Assembly (NCBI RefSeq): GCF_029227915.1
Contig: NC_079888.1
Location: 9,531,001 to 9,595,000, forward strand
Direction: 5' to 3'
Source of the DNA: Hydractinia symbiolongicarpus
Taxonomy: Eukaryota > Cnidaria > Hydrozoa > Anthoathecata > Hydractiniidae
DNA: 64,000 nucleotides
The notes under the pieces were generated by a model, which was given only the letters and a program-made list of their open reading frames with translations, did not search any database and was not told where the DNA came from. The translations under genes and the position numbers were made by a program. Shown piece after piece: positions 34,798-64,000 of this stretch; within the stretch, counting starts at the first letter, position 1, and each line of letters starts with the position of its first letter.

Positions 34798-35099
34798 GCA
34801 GGGGGTGAAGGATGCGAAAATTGCAGTGCGATGATGTGACTGGATGGAGGGATTTTACCAAATGTGTATAGTCATATGGTTCGAGAGTAGGAGACAAAAT
34901 TCAAAATTAGCTACAATGGGTACTTTTCCAACAATAACAAAATAAAAATGTAGATGTTTATTTAAATGCTGAAACAAAAACAAAATTCTTAACATATCAA
35001 CGTCATTTGTTTGCACAAATATATTTAATGGTAAATGAGCTAGGAATAAATACACTGCCAGCCTCAAAAATTTCCGAAAAACAATCCAACCAAATCAAT

Positions 35100-35212
35100 G
35101 TCAACTGTCCTCGACGACAAAATTCGACTTAACGGAAGCTTCGTTTAACTCAAACATTTGTTAAGTCAAATTATTTTCCTTAGAGGTTCGAGTAACCGGG
35201 AGTTAACTGTAG
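35100..35212. repeat. Possible Tigger/pogo-like terminus
   Basis: ATTCGACTTAACGGAAG, TTTAACTCAAACATTTG and GGGAGTTAACTGTAG resemble the ends of pogo-type elements. A related sequence is at 31230-31430. Confidence 0.35.
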
Positions 35213-35559
35213 TTTCTTGTATTCCAGAAGTTGCGGTAAAGACTAAAAAGTAAATAAACCTGTCTAAGACAGTCACGTCACAGGCTGGTTGTCGTACAGA
35301 AGTGTTTCATAAGATGACCACCTACCTATATGACCATCTGTTTGACTGTGTACCAGTTTTACCTTATCTACTTTTGCAAAAATTTGTAGTTTAGGTAGAC
35401 AGTCTGCTAGTAGCAATTTTTAACATTACGAAATAATCCACGTCAGGGACCGCTAAATCATAAAGCTGTGAAGAAGGAGGACATGCTGACATCAACAACT
35501 CGAAGTCCTATTTCTGTCGTGACAAGTATAAAGTGCTCTTATCTAAGATATCTAAAATA

Positions 35560-36030
35560 AATTCATGTCCATTCGTTTGTTTATTTGATGGTAATCCTTA
35601 ATTTCTTGTTAATGTCAACGTGCGTTAATTTATTAAAAGAATATCGCTACTAACTTAACCAAAATAGGAAGCTTCATGATCACGGTTTCGTGTAATTAAA
35701 ACTTAATTAAAATATGAATATTAACAACCCGATATTTGTTTGTCCATGATCACAGTTTCGTGCAATTAAACTTTGATTAAATTAAAAGCCCTGAAGAAAA
35801 AACATAAAAGCGATTCCACAAAGTTTAACAGTTTTATAATTATCTTATGCATTAACTTCTTAGGTTTTATCTAGTTACACCAACAGGAATTTTAGCTTCA
35901 GCTAGTCTACAATATCTTTAGAGAGCGTAATACCATATAGCATGCAATATTTCGGACACATCTTATGTTCCGCTTTGTGGAAAGGAAGTTTTTGTTAAGT
36001 TTCGTTCAATTAAAACTTAACCAATAAAGA
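35560..36030. repeat. Imperfect repeats of CATGATCACRGTTTCGTG
   Basis: Units CATGATCACGGTTTCGTG plus TAATTAAAACTTAATT at 35674 and CATGATCACAGTTTCGTG at 35744, with a decayed third near 35998. Non-coding. Confidence 0.55.
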
Positions 36031-36545
36031 TAAACAATGACAGGGACTTTTCAATTTAAATTGTCAATTTAAACATTTTGTCATTACATGGTTTTGCAAT
36101 GACCGCGCAACGTCTGATAACCATTGTAGGAAAATACACCAGGTTCGTCAATTCATTCAATATGTATTTTAATTGTATATTTTATAACTGTTTTACATTT
36201 GTATGCTGTCATATGACGATATGCAGTGTAGTGGTTTAAAATAAGACAATAAACGGTTTTTACTAAACACATTGTCTTAACATGTCATCGCCACAATACC
36301 AATGTTATTTCTGTCACAAGAAAAGATAATTATTTTCGCGACTTAGCGGGAAAAAAATTCGGTGATATCGCTAAACTCTGGTTGCAAAAAATTCTAGCAT
36401 TAAAATCGTTAAGATTAGGCAATACCAAGAAGTCATAAAATAAAATAAAATAGTAAGATGGGTAACAACGCCGATGTATTTTATTACAGAAATTTACCAC
36501 GGTTTTAGATTCAATTAACTAAATAAAACTCTGTTTGTTAAGGCT

Positions 36546-36662
36546 TAAATATAATATCATTATTGTTAATAGTCATGTAATTGAGAATGATATTCAGCAT
36601 GATCAATAACCATATTGTTAATAGTCATGTAATTGAGAATGATATTCGGCACGATGAATGAC
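36546..36662 (+). repeat. 53-bp direct duplication
   Basis: ATTGTTAATAGTCATGTAAT and GAGAATGATATTCRGCAYGA occur twice, back to back, with four or so differences. Confidence 0.85.
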
Positions 36663-37408
36663 CAGTACAGCTACGCATAAAACTGACAGAAATCATCCAT
36701 CCATCATCAGCATGGACCGCAGACCACTAGCGGCGATAAACAAAGTTACTTTTACGAAGAAAAGAAAATACTTTTCCTTGCCCTTCTTTATAAAAAAAAT
36801 TATATTCTTTATTTTTCGTCAATTCTGACTGTTTGCAAAAAACTTTCCTGGTTCCGCTTTATCCGCCATTATGTTTTTTATCAGCCATCAGCGCAAATGA
36901 AGAAAAAAGTTTAGAAGCGCTTGTTTCAAGTCCCTCTTGTGCCTCTGCAATGTTTTTTAATCAACTAATGACATTGAAGATTCAGGCGTAAATATTTCGC
37001 CCGTCTTAAAATTACCCGAAGAAAAAATGCGTATAGCTATTGATTACAGTGGTATTAAAACACTGCAGCTTTGCCCCCTACTGATGGATTGGGACCTAAT
37101 GATGTACGGTGCACTTGTTAAGGCTTCACTGATAATATACCAATACATGTTTCCAGAATTAATGGTTTTTAAAAATTTATAATTTTATCGTTTTTGACTT
37201 TAAGATCAGTTTCAACAACATTGAATTGGTGTGAATACATTTTTAACTTAATCCGACTTGAGAAAAAGCTGTTTTGGTGGTATTGTTGTTACATTCTTCT
37301 TATTTTCAAGTGTACTAATTAGCCTCGATTTTAAGCAGAGGTCAATTAGCACAAAATTAACAGGTTATTTGTTTGCTGTACGAATCTAATGATTTCACTT
37401 TCTATTAG

Positions 37409-37504
37409 GTTTCAGGCGAAGATTTCAAAAATCACATCCATTTTGTTTTAAAAGGTTGTAATATAGCAGTAGTAGCTACATCAACGAAAGCAAACACGAA
37501 AAAG
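37409..37504 (+). CDS. Possible isolated exon upstream of the TRPM gene
   Basis: A 32-codon open stretch between an acceptor (TCTATTAG) and a donor (GTGTAT), reading GEDFKNHIHFVLKGCNIAVV. The next acceptor at about 37699 in the same phase gives seven codons and a stop, so it could be the 3' end of another gene or an untranslated/alternative 5' exon of the TRPM gene. Not recognised. Confidence 0.25.
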
Positions 37505-37789
37505 GTGTATTAATCTCATTTCTCTTCCATTGCGGTTATAGCTAGATAAATAACTAAAGAATTTGCAATAAAACATTTTAATTTTTTGCTTTTGTGGTAA
37601 AAACAATTGAAAAGTTAATGATTACTTTAACTTCAAGTATTTTACAAACATAATAAAAAAAACTATTTTCTAACCGGATGATCATTTTCCATTCACAGGA
37701 ATTGACGAAAGCAGAGTCTTAAGAAGACAGTGTTGTTTCGTTAATTTGGACAAAGCGTGCACGGGGTATTCTTTGATGCAAAATAAAGA

Positions 37790-57433
<19,644 letters not shown>

Positions 57434-57680
57434 AGCGTAGTGTAGCATGTTATGAATTAAAACTATCAAAATTTTGAGATCACTGGTAGAATACCAGTGA
57501 AAGTGAAACGCATGAAGTATTTCATTACTTTTTAACCCATGGAGGCGTTTTATCCAACCATACGGTCAGACGAATACAAAGCAGGGGTCAGATCAAAGTA
57601 TATGTTGCCTAATTTGACGAATCCATTGCTTCTTTAGTTTGTTTTGTTAACGACTTAAAATTGATCCACATATTCTATCG

Positions 57681-58059
57681 TTTCACGAAGCGAATTGTGA
57701 ATGGCGAATTCGGCGGCGAATTAGCTGTGAAATATCTTTTAGACTTCCACGTGAAACAAAAAGCATGTGGCGAATTTAAAATTCTAAATGTAAGTACTCT
57801 GAGTATTAAAATAAGGCAGTTATTTTGAATTCTTACCAGTAATGAGCTTTCCTAAGAATAAACGCTATTAGAAAATCCCCCGACTGTGTGCCAGCAAAAG
57901 TACAATCACTCTTGACTACCAACCATATCACAATGAAGGAGAAATTGTGTCTACTTTACGACAAAGCGAATTTTTGAAAGCAAAATGAAAACAAACAAAA
58001 TTGCACATGCTCAGATACCTTTCGCCGGTAAATTCACTGTCCAATTTGCTTCGTGCAAA
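57681..58059. mobile_element. MITE with about 36-bp inverted ends
   Basis: Left end TTTCACGAAGCGAATTGTGA and ATGGCGAATTCGGCGG pair with TTTCGCCGGTAAATTCACTG and CCAATTTGCTTCGTG at the right. The non-coding interior is shared with the units at 18326-18686 and 28230-28335. Confidence 0.75.
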
Positions 58060-58523
58060 TCTTCTTAAGGTGTGGGATTTTATAAAAAATTGTAGAGAAT
58101 TTTTTTTTTTATGATGTTCAGTATAATAATAGAAATATATTTTGTTTAGTTTAAGTGTTATCATTATGATAATGATTTTCAAATTTATAATTTGTTAGAA
58201 TTAGTAGTAGCATATTTTTTGAAATATAACCAATGAGCAATGTTTCTTAGAATTTTAAAATTGATGTTTTAGTTCGAATTCTGCAAGGAAAATGACCGTT
58301 TTTTCACTAGTATTTAATATTCACGATCAGCATCAAGTGGACAATACTACGAAGAAATTTCCAGATTTCTTAACAAATAGGGTAACTAGATTACGTTTGG
58401 AATTTACTTGACGCGATTAATCTTATTTCACCACGATAGTATCATCCACTTCGAGAACTGAATCGAACACAAAATTTAAAAATGTTATTGTCGACGTTAC
58501 GCAAGTTTGGTATTTTATCCCAA

Positions 58524-58665
58524 CTAGTCGGTGGCCCGTAGATAATTCCACGGGTTCGCCCGTTTTTTATTTACCGCATTCCGTACATCTTGCTACTAAG
58601 GTTACCATTATGCGTGTCAGATAGGAAGACGTATACGGTTATTATAATATGAAAGATAATATAGA
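58524..58665 (-). mobile_element. Helitron-like mini-element, diverged
   Basis: Right edge is the family 5' end (minus-strand TCTATATTATC, with an insertion, then ATTATAATAACCGTATACG). Left edge is CTAG preceded on the minus strand by a partly kept hairpin (CCCGTGGAATTATCTACGGG). Confidence 0.7.
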
Positions 58666-58776
58666 TTCATTTTTTCAAGACGAACGTTTTAAACGCTTTT
58701 TTTTACCAGTTCAGTTAAAATTGGAGCAAATTCAAAACTGTTCGTCACAAGAGCCGACAAGACGGTCAGAGTATAA

Positions 58777-58815
58777 CTAGTTGTTAACCCGTGGAAATAT
58801 CCACGGGGTCGCCTA
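58777..58815 (-). mobile_element. Helitron-like 3' end fragment
   Basis: CTAGTTGTTAACCCGTGG AAATAT CCACGGGG: a CTAG end and intact hairpin of the family on the minus strand. The 5' part is missing. Confidence 0.65.
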
Positions 58816-59019
58816 TCTTTAAATGTGTGCTCAGAAGACACTCCTTAGAGAAATCTTACGATTAATATTACTAATTTTTGAGGAAGATTTTAGGACCTTT
58901 CAATAAAAACATGATGAAGAAACTTAGAGAACGATAACAAGATATGAGTACAAATCGATGCACTATCAGTGTATAGATAGACACTTCTTTTCTACATCAT
59001 TAGTGTAAAAGTAACACAG

Positions 59020-59692
59020 CTTCATGCAAACAGCATCATTTTCTGTTTAAAAAAAACATGTGTGATATTTACATGGTACGATTATCTACTAATGATCATC
59101 TGATATAAGTAGTAGGTCTATCGCATTTATGCTGTCTGTGAACCTTCTGACTTTGATAACATTGTATCCAATTAAATTTACTTTTATGTCGTTTGTCGAA
59201 CTTTGGCATCTCTATTGCTACCCGGATTTTTATACCATCGAAGTTTGTGTCGTTTTTATACTTTGTTGGTTTGTGTGCGTTTTGGGGCGCAGATGGAAGC
59301 GCTAATGATATTATTGCATACATAAAACATTTGCCGTCGTTGTTTTTAACGTTGAAAACAGCTTTTGTGGCCGTAACCTTTTGTAGTAGTTCGATATAGA
59401 TACCATGGAGGTAGTAATCCTCTCATTGGTTTAAATACATACCTATGATCCTCGACAATATCCAATCAGATCTATTGGTTAAGAAATTACTTAATTTTTT
59501 CAACCTCTTAAAAAGATCGCGTACGAATTTTTTGAAAATATTATCAAATTCACCAACATGTAAATATTTTGTCTTGGGTGTACCAAGAAAATGTTCGATA
59601 TATCTGTACTTGCCTGTGGTTGGGTCATGGTCTAACTGTTTCAATTCTATTAACATAGTGAAGGCTACTATGTTGCCATTCAACATCATCAA
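59020..59692 (-). pseudogene. Relic resembling the N-terminal part of family-B-polymerase mobile elements
   Basis: Minus strand. The upper part reads GNIVAFTMLIELKQLD, then YRYIEHFLGTPKTKYLH and SDWILSRIIGMYLN followed by a stop. The lower part reads TKAVFNVKNNDGKCFMYAII, then ALPSAPQNAHKPTKYK and IRVAIEMPKFDKRHK, and after a frameshift NAIDLLLISDDH. From memory, this order (KAxxNxxNxDxxCFxW, then NAxxxSKYK, then PKFE) is seen in large uncharacterised proteins of arthropods and cnidarians that also carry a family-B DNA polymerase. No polymerase motifs are present here. A stop and at least one frameshift break it. Confidence 0.6.
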
Positions 59693-60069
59693 AATGGTAA
59701 CTTTTTAAATCATTACCTGTTCCGGTTTTAATTAGTGTAGACTTTCTGTAGATTTTTAATTATTTTGGCGTTTCTATTATCTATTATAAAAGCTTTGATT
59801 GCATACCATACAATACTTATTATGTTAGATCCATCAATTCCGTCTTATGCCGATTTGGTAACATTTTAATTCTAGCGCAGTTTTTATGAAAAATATCATT
59901 ATCGTCCTTGAGACCAGCTAAGAGAGTGTCGTGAAATTTTATGAAAAGAACTTACTTGTCTTGCTCAAGGAGCAGCAGTAAAATTCAACGTTTGGGTTTG
60001 ATGCAAAAATCTATAGCGTTCTATTACCCTTCCTTTCTGGTACACTTACAGAAAATCTCATATTATCAG

Positions 60070-60215
60070 ATATGAGATGGAGTGGGGGCAGGGTGTTAGG
60101 TGTACCACAAACACCAGCGTACTAGAACTAATAGATTCTGTGCGCGAAACTGGCATTCGAACTAATAGATTCTGTGTGCGAAACTGGCGCTAGAACTGAT
60201 AGATGGTGCGCGCGA
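60070..60215 (+). repeat. 37-bp tandem repeat, about 3 copies
   Basis: GAACTAATAGATTCTGTGCG followed by CGAAACTGGC recurs at 60127, 60160 and, diverged, 60193. Confidence 0.75.
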
Positions 60216-60423
60216 AAGCTATCCAGTTACATCTACTCATTATAACAGGAAGTTTACAGCATAGTGAACAAAATTTTATAAGGATATAATGTCTAAGAGT
60301 AAACTTTAAATTAAAGCCAACCAATACGCGCTAACTAATTTCAGATGGTATTTCACTAGTTGTTGCAGTCAATAGTATTGTAAACCATCTTGTAAAAATG
60401 GCTAGCTACCACTGACAGGTGAG

Positions 60424-60660
60424 AAATTATTGGTTGGATTTCTTCGTGCAAGGATTAAGCAAAGTCCACGTTGCGCAGGATTGATAATATCTCGATTGAT
60501 GCAACAGAGGTGTTGCATCAAGCAATATATTTTCGTTGGTATTCGTTGAAGATTGTTATAGTATGAGTACAGAGGTCGATGAAGTAAGTAAGTCATTGCG
60601 AGATGGTTACACCAGACAATTAAATTCCCGAAATTTGCATCAAAAATCTTGGTAAAAATA
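60424..60660 (-). repeat. Dispersed repeat, copy 2
   Basis: Minus-strand counterpart of 33040-33250: TGGTGTAACCATCTC, ATGACTTACTTACTTCATCG, TTGATGCAACACCTC and CAACGTGGACTTTGC in the same order. Confidence 0.6.
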
Positions 60661-60699
60661 TTTTGAGATAAGACAGCTAATTTCAAAGTTCGGTACCAT

Positions 60700-62090
60700 A
60701 AGTTAGTGCGTAGGCATTTCTTTTTCTATATTAGATTCACACATTTTGGACTTGTCAATGTTCAGAGTGGACTTAGGTTATTTTGTAAAATCAAAATTCT
60801 TGAAATGTTGTGCTATTTGTTGCTGACTTCAGCCTGGTTATATTGTAGGAATTTCAGGGTTTTCGCGGGCCCCAACGTTGACTATTTCGGTGTGTGCGGA
60901 TGTGCAAGAGAATGTGACTAGCGACTTTTCAACGCTGTCTGCCTGGCCTACGTTTGTGCAAACACAGCGACTTTGCAGCCTGACACCTTTGTCCATCATA
61001 TTTAAATAATGAGGGAAAACTGCCTTGGACGTGTATTAAGCATGATGTTGAGATCCTATTGACAATTTATGAATTGTGATTCATACAGCGAATAACACTC
61101 GATGCAGTCACTTTTCTAATTTGGAAGTATCTTTCCTTGAAAACAAGGCTTTGACTAGTTAGTATATGCCTGTGGATTGACTAAATTAACAGGTAGTTTT
61201 GAAGCGGTAGCAGAGTTGTCCCTTTTTTGTCATAGAAAGAACTCACCATGCATTGGTCTTTGGGTCTGGCTAATATGAAATTGCTGGAATTCAATTGTTT
61301 ACTAAATGCCTGTTCTGTTGTTTTCTGCTAACAGTTTACCTGCGTTATTTCTTCCCTTGGTAGTCAATCTAGTTTCAAGGGCATGTTGTATATTATCTAA
61401 TATCCGCGGGGAAGAACGGCGGGAAAAGTAGGTGCACTTGCCCGCCACACCGTAGTTATAAGCCTTTTTTACGCCCTAACTAGCAACCTGGCGTTATCCC
61501 AAAAGGAACCTCGTTCATTTACAAAATGGCGGCCATCAACAAAACAGGAAACTTATTGTAAAGCAGAAAAAATACGTGACAGAATTTGTTGATCTTGCTA
61601 GCGGGATAAAAACGATGAATTTTGTTAAGTGAAAGGTCTACACATATAAAACATAAATAATAACATCTCTCTCCCTCCTTTTAGGTCAAGGAAGAAATTA
61701 TATTATATATATATATATATATAGCTAGCTACAGTCCACCTCCCACATGTGTTTAATCAGGAAATCAAGTGCTAGTTTGATACAACTTGCTTCATTTTAA
61801 CTCATGGTATGTCTGCAATTACGTTTTTGGTCACAGTTAGTGTGCAGGGTGCCATTGTAACAAGCTAAACTGCAGTATTATCATTTGCAACAACACCTGA
61901 CACTTCTGCACCCATGACAATCTTTGTTTTCCTCATAGCCCCCACTATTCATTCTGTTTTGATCTACATAGCTGTCATAACTGGTAGCCTTATTTTCAGT
62001 GCAAGAGATCATCTTGGATTTAAACCAAGGCCAAATAATGCCAGAGACTCTAAGAGTGTGAATATATTCTTTCTGTATAGCGTTCAACAC
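60700..62090. other. No gene recognised
   Basis: The ORF at 60706-60921 ends in a Cys-rich stretch (DYFGVCGCARECD) but is isolated, with no splice context. A short (TA)n lies at about 61700-61722. Confidence 0.35.
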
Positions 62091-62099
62091 AAAAATATT

Positions 62100-62240
62100 G
62101 ATATCTCAGGTGGTTGTCTAGTTGAGCGACTGTTGTGCTTGTATGACTTTCCCAGCTCAAATGGGAGCCTTAAATACACTAGGACCCCCTTCCAGGATCC
62201 TTGTTGATAGCTGTACCAACAGGAACTGAGGAGTCTTCTT
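62100..62240 (+). mobile_element. tRNA-derived SINE, family A, diverged copy
   Basis: GGTGGTTGTCTAGTTGAGCG followed by TGTTGTGCTTGTATGACTTT, ACACTAGGACCCC and TTGTTGATAGCTGTACCAAC aligns in order with the copy at 54701-54878. No A/T-repeat tail remains. Confidence 0.65.
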
Positions 62241-62309
62241 TATTTGCTTTTTTATTTTTCCCACCTCGTTACACTGGTCTTACTGTTCTGCCCATTCTTA
62301 GGACGCTGC

Positions 62310-63010
62310 CCAATCTTTGGACATAAAATTGCCCAGTCTTAAGACTGGCCGTCCAGTCTTAAGATTGGACGGGGCGTCACAAAATTGGGCAAAAGACCAT
62401 GTTAGGCCCATCCTTGGCACCTTTTAGATTTTAAAGAAGGGATGTACCACATGACCTCTGTTTTTTTTGTCCCAACAGACATTCTCAGGCACATTAAAAC
62501 ATCATATTTTGGGTACTGTTGAATTGACCTGGCCAGTTTTTGGACACAGTAGAGTGAAAATCGTAGCTAGCTAGGTAGCTGGTAGAGCACGTGTTATACA
62601 TTTATCATTTATATACAGCTTGTAGTATAGTGGCTAAATTTTAAAAATAAAATGTTTATATTTATAAAGAATCAGAAAAATCGTATTCAACCATATTATT
62701 AGTTAGCTAGCTGTTAATTTCATTGGATGAGATGTCAGCTAGCTAATATGGTTGAGTAGTTTGAATTTTTTAAACATATAATACATGGTATATATAAATA
62801 TTTGGCCTTTTGATTTTCCAAGAAAAGTTTTAATTTAAAGTTCCTATTAAGAGGTAAATTCTAGAAATTTATTGTTCTGTTTGTCTTTCACAATTGTTCT
62901 AAGATTGGGCATGTACGTCTATAGATTGGGCAGTCCAGTCTTAAGACTGGCTACCCATTTGTCACTGTTGGAAGATTGGCCTGGCCAGTCTTAAGACGGG
63001 GCCCTTCCAA
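62310..63010. repeat. Palindrome cluster CCAGTCTTAAGACTGG
   Basis: The 16-bp palindrome or a near copy occurs near 62335, 62352, 62935 and 62978, each next to GATTGGGC/GATTGGAC phrases. Probably parts of two related MITEs about 600 bp apart. Confidence 0.6.
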
Positions 63011-63067
63011 GATTATGCAAATTATTACCTTCTCAACACATGCCTCTTTCCATTCTAAACTTAGCAA

Positions 63068-63398
63068 TGTGGTGCCGTAGATTAGTGGTTATAGCTCTCG
63101 TACTCTGTGCGCGAGACCGGGGTTCGATTCCTCTTGACAGCAATTCAACATGGGCGAGTGAATGTTACCATAGCCCTGGGTTAACGCAAGCCATGTGAGG
63201 GAAATTGGGGAGATGGCACACTGTGTGGGCCGTTGGATGTTGCCGGAAGTTGTCTAGTAGAGCGCGGGCCCTAATTGGGTCTGCATGCTCAAAATGAGCA
63301 TTAAATAGGACTCTCCATCTAAGCCATGACCTCTCCTGGAAATAATAGACAGGGTATATCCCTCGATATTTGTGAGGCTAGCCATGTAAAATATGCAC
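63068..63398 (+). mobile_element. tRNA-derived SINE, family B
   Basis: tRNA-like head with A box GTAGATTAGTGGTTATAG and B box GGTTCGATTCC at 63120-63130, about 330 bp in all, then a (TCTA)n tail. Typical of a tRNA-derived SINE transcribed by RNA polymerase III. Confidence 0.8.
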
Positions 63399-63559
<161 letters not shown>

Positions 63560-64000
63560 GCTTATACCTTGCCCTCCTCCCTTCCACAAATCTCACTGAA
63601 GCTCCTCTCCACCTGATTTTCAAAAAAAACTGAGTTACCTTGGTAAAGGTTTGACGGTCCTCACACCTGACGCCTGTCCTACCATGTGCAATACATTTAC
63701 TCCTTAAAGTACTTCTTCTGTCCTTGAAAATAAGCTATGGTGGAGGACGTTTGACTTCCCTCTTGTCTCTCTTCACTCTCATGTCATGCTAATTTTTTTT
63801 TCTTATTAAAACTGCAAACGGTTTTTTTGTTACTTATGTAACAAGCTGCAAAAGCTGCAAAATTTAGGCTTCTATTTCCAAGCGATTCCAAAGATATTTT
63901 TCTGTTTTCACCCTGCTTTATTTTTTTCACACTTGATCCGCCATTTTTGATTTTTATTTTTTTCTAATAATTTTAGTTTTTATATGGTAAATAATAAAAA
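63560..64000. other. No gene recognised
   Basis: T-rich sequence with no exon or repeat that I can name. Confidence 0.4.

Noticed and set aside
60706-60921. ORF ending in GVCGCARECD
   Set aside because: The cysteine cluster is at the very end, isolated, with no second exon.

Overview
The window is AT-rich, intron-rich animal DNA. It holds short exons with GT/AG borders and introns from under 100 bp to over 5 kb, together with many small transposon relics. Gene content (a TRPC-like channel, a TRPM2-like channel with a C-terminal NUDT9-type domain, TAF10, a MIC19/CHCHD3-like MICOS subunit) and the repeat types suggest a cnidarian, most likely a hydrozoan. That placement is inference, not proof.

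Layout. Positions 502-6420 (+) carry the membrane and C-terminal exons of a TRPC-like channel, whose N-terminal exons should lie left of the window. A tRNA-like sequence and a 22-bp satellite sit in its last long intron. Positions 6.4-13.6 kb are repeat-rich: long inverted repeats around a non-LTR retrotransposon (LINE) fragment, two MITEs and a Helitron-like mini-element. A short single-exon ORF at 13.68-13.94 kb (-) carries a near-perfect BH3 motif, with a TATA box and an interferon-response-like (ISRE) dyad upstream. Intronless TAF10 follows at 14.76-15.23 kb (-). Positions 16.5-21.9 kb hold a second Helitron-like copy, a dead PIF/Harbinger transposase, a nested foldback element and a LINE relic. 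A MIC19/CHCHD3-like gene occupies 26.48-29.17 kb (-). An unidentified gene candidate with Cys-rich exon 2 starts at 29.99 kb (+). Positions 31-37 kb contain a C48-protease/PHD mobile-element relic and tandem repeats. A complete TRPM2-like gene spans roughly 37.8-57.4 kb (+), about 30 exons, all phase-compatible from 38641 to the stop at 57433. Its large 49.8-55.0 kb intron holds two long (TTA)n tracts, a MITE, a SINE and a RecQ-like helicase fragment. From 57.4 kb to the end there are only repeats: a MITE, Helitron-like copies, a relic resembling the N-terminal part of family-B-polymerase mobile elements, SINEs and a (TCTA)n tail.

The genes do not form an obvious functional unit. The two TRP channels are in the same orientation about 31 kb apart, but belong to different subfamilies. 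The points most worth a second look are the BH3 ORF with its ISRE-like dyad, the TRPM2-like channel that keeps the Ca2+-site residues but has lost the Nudix box, the unusual pore of the TRPC-like gene, and the family of Helitron-like mini-elements with exact TC/CTAG ends.
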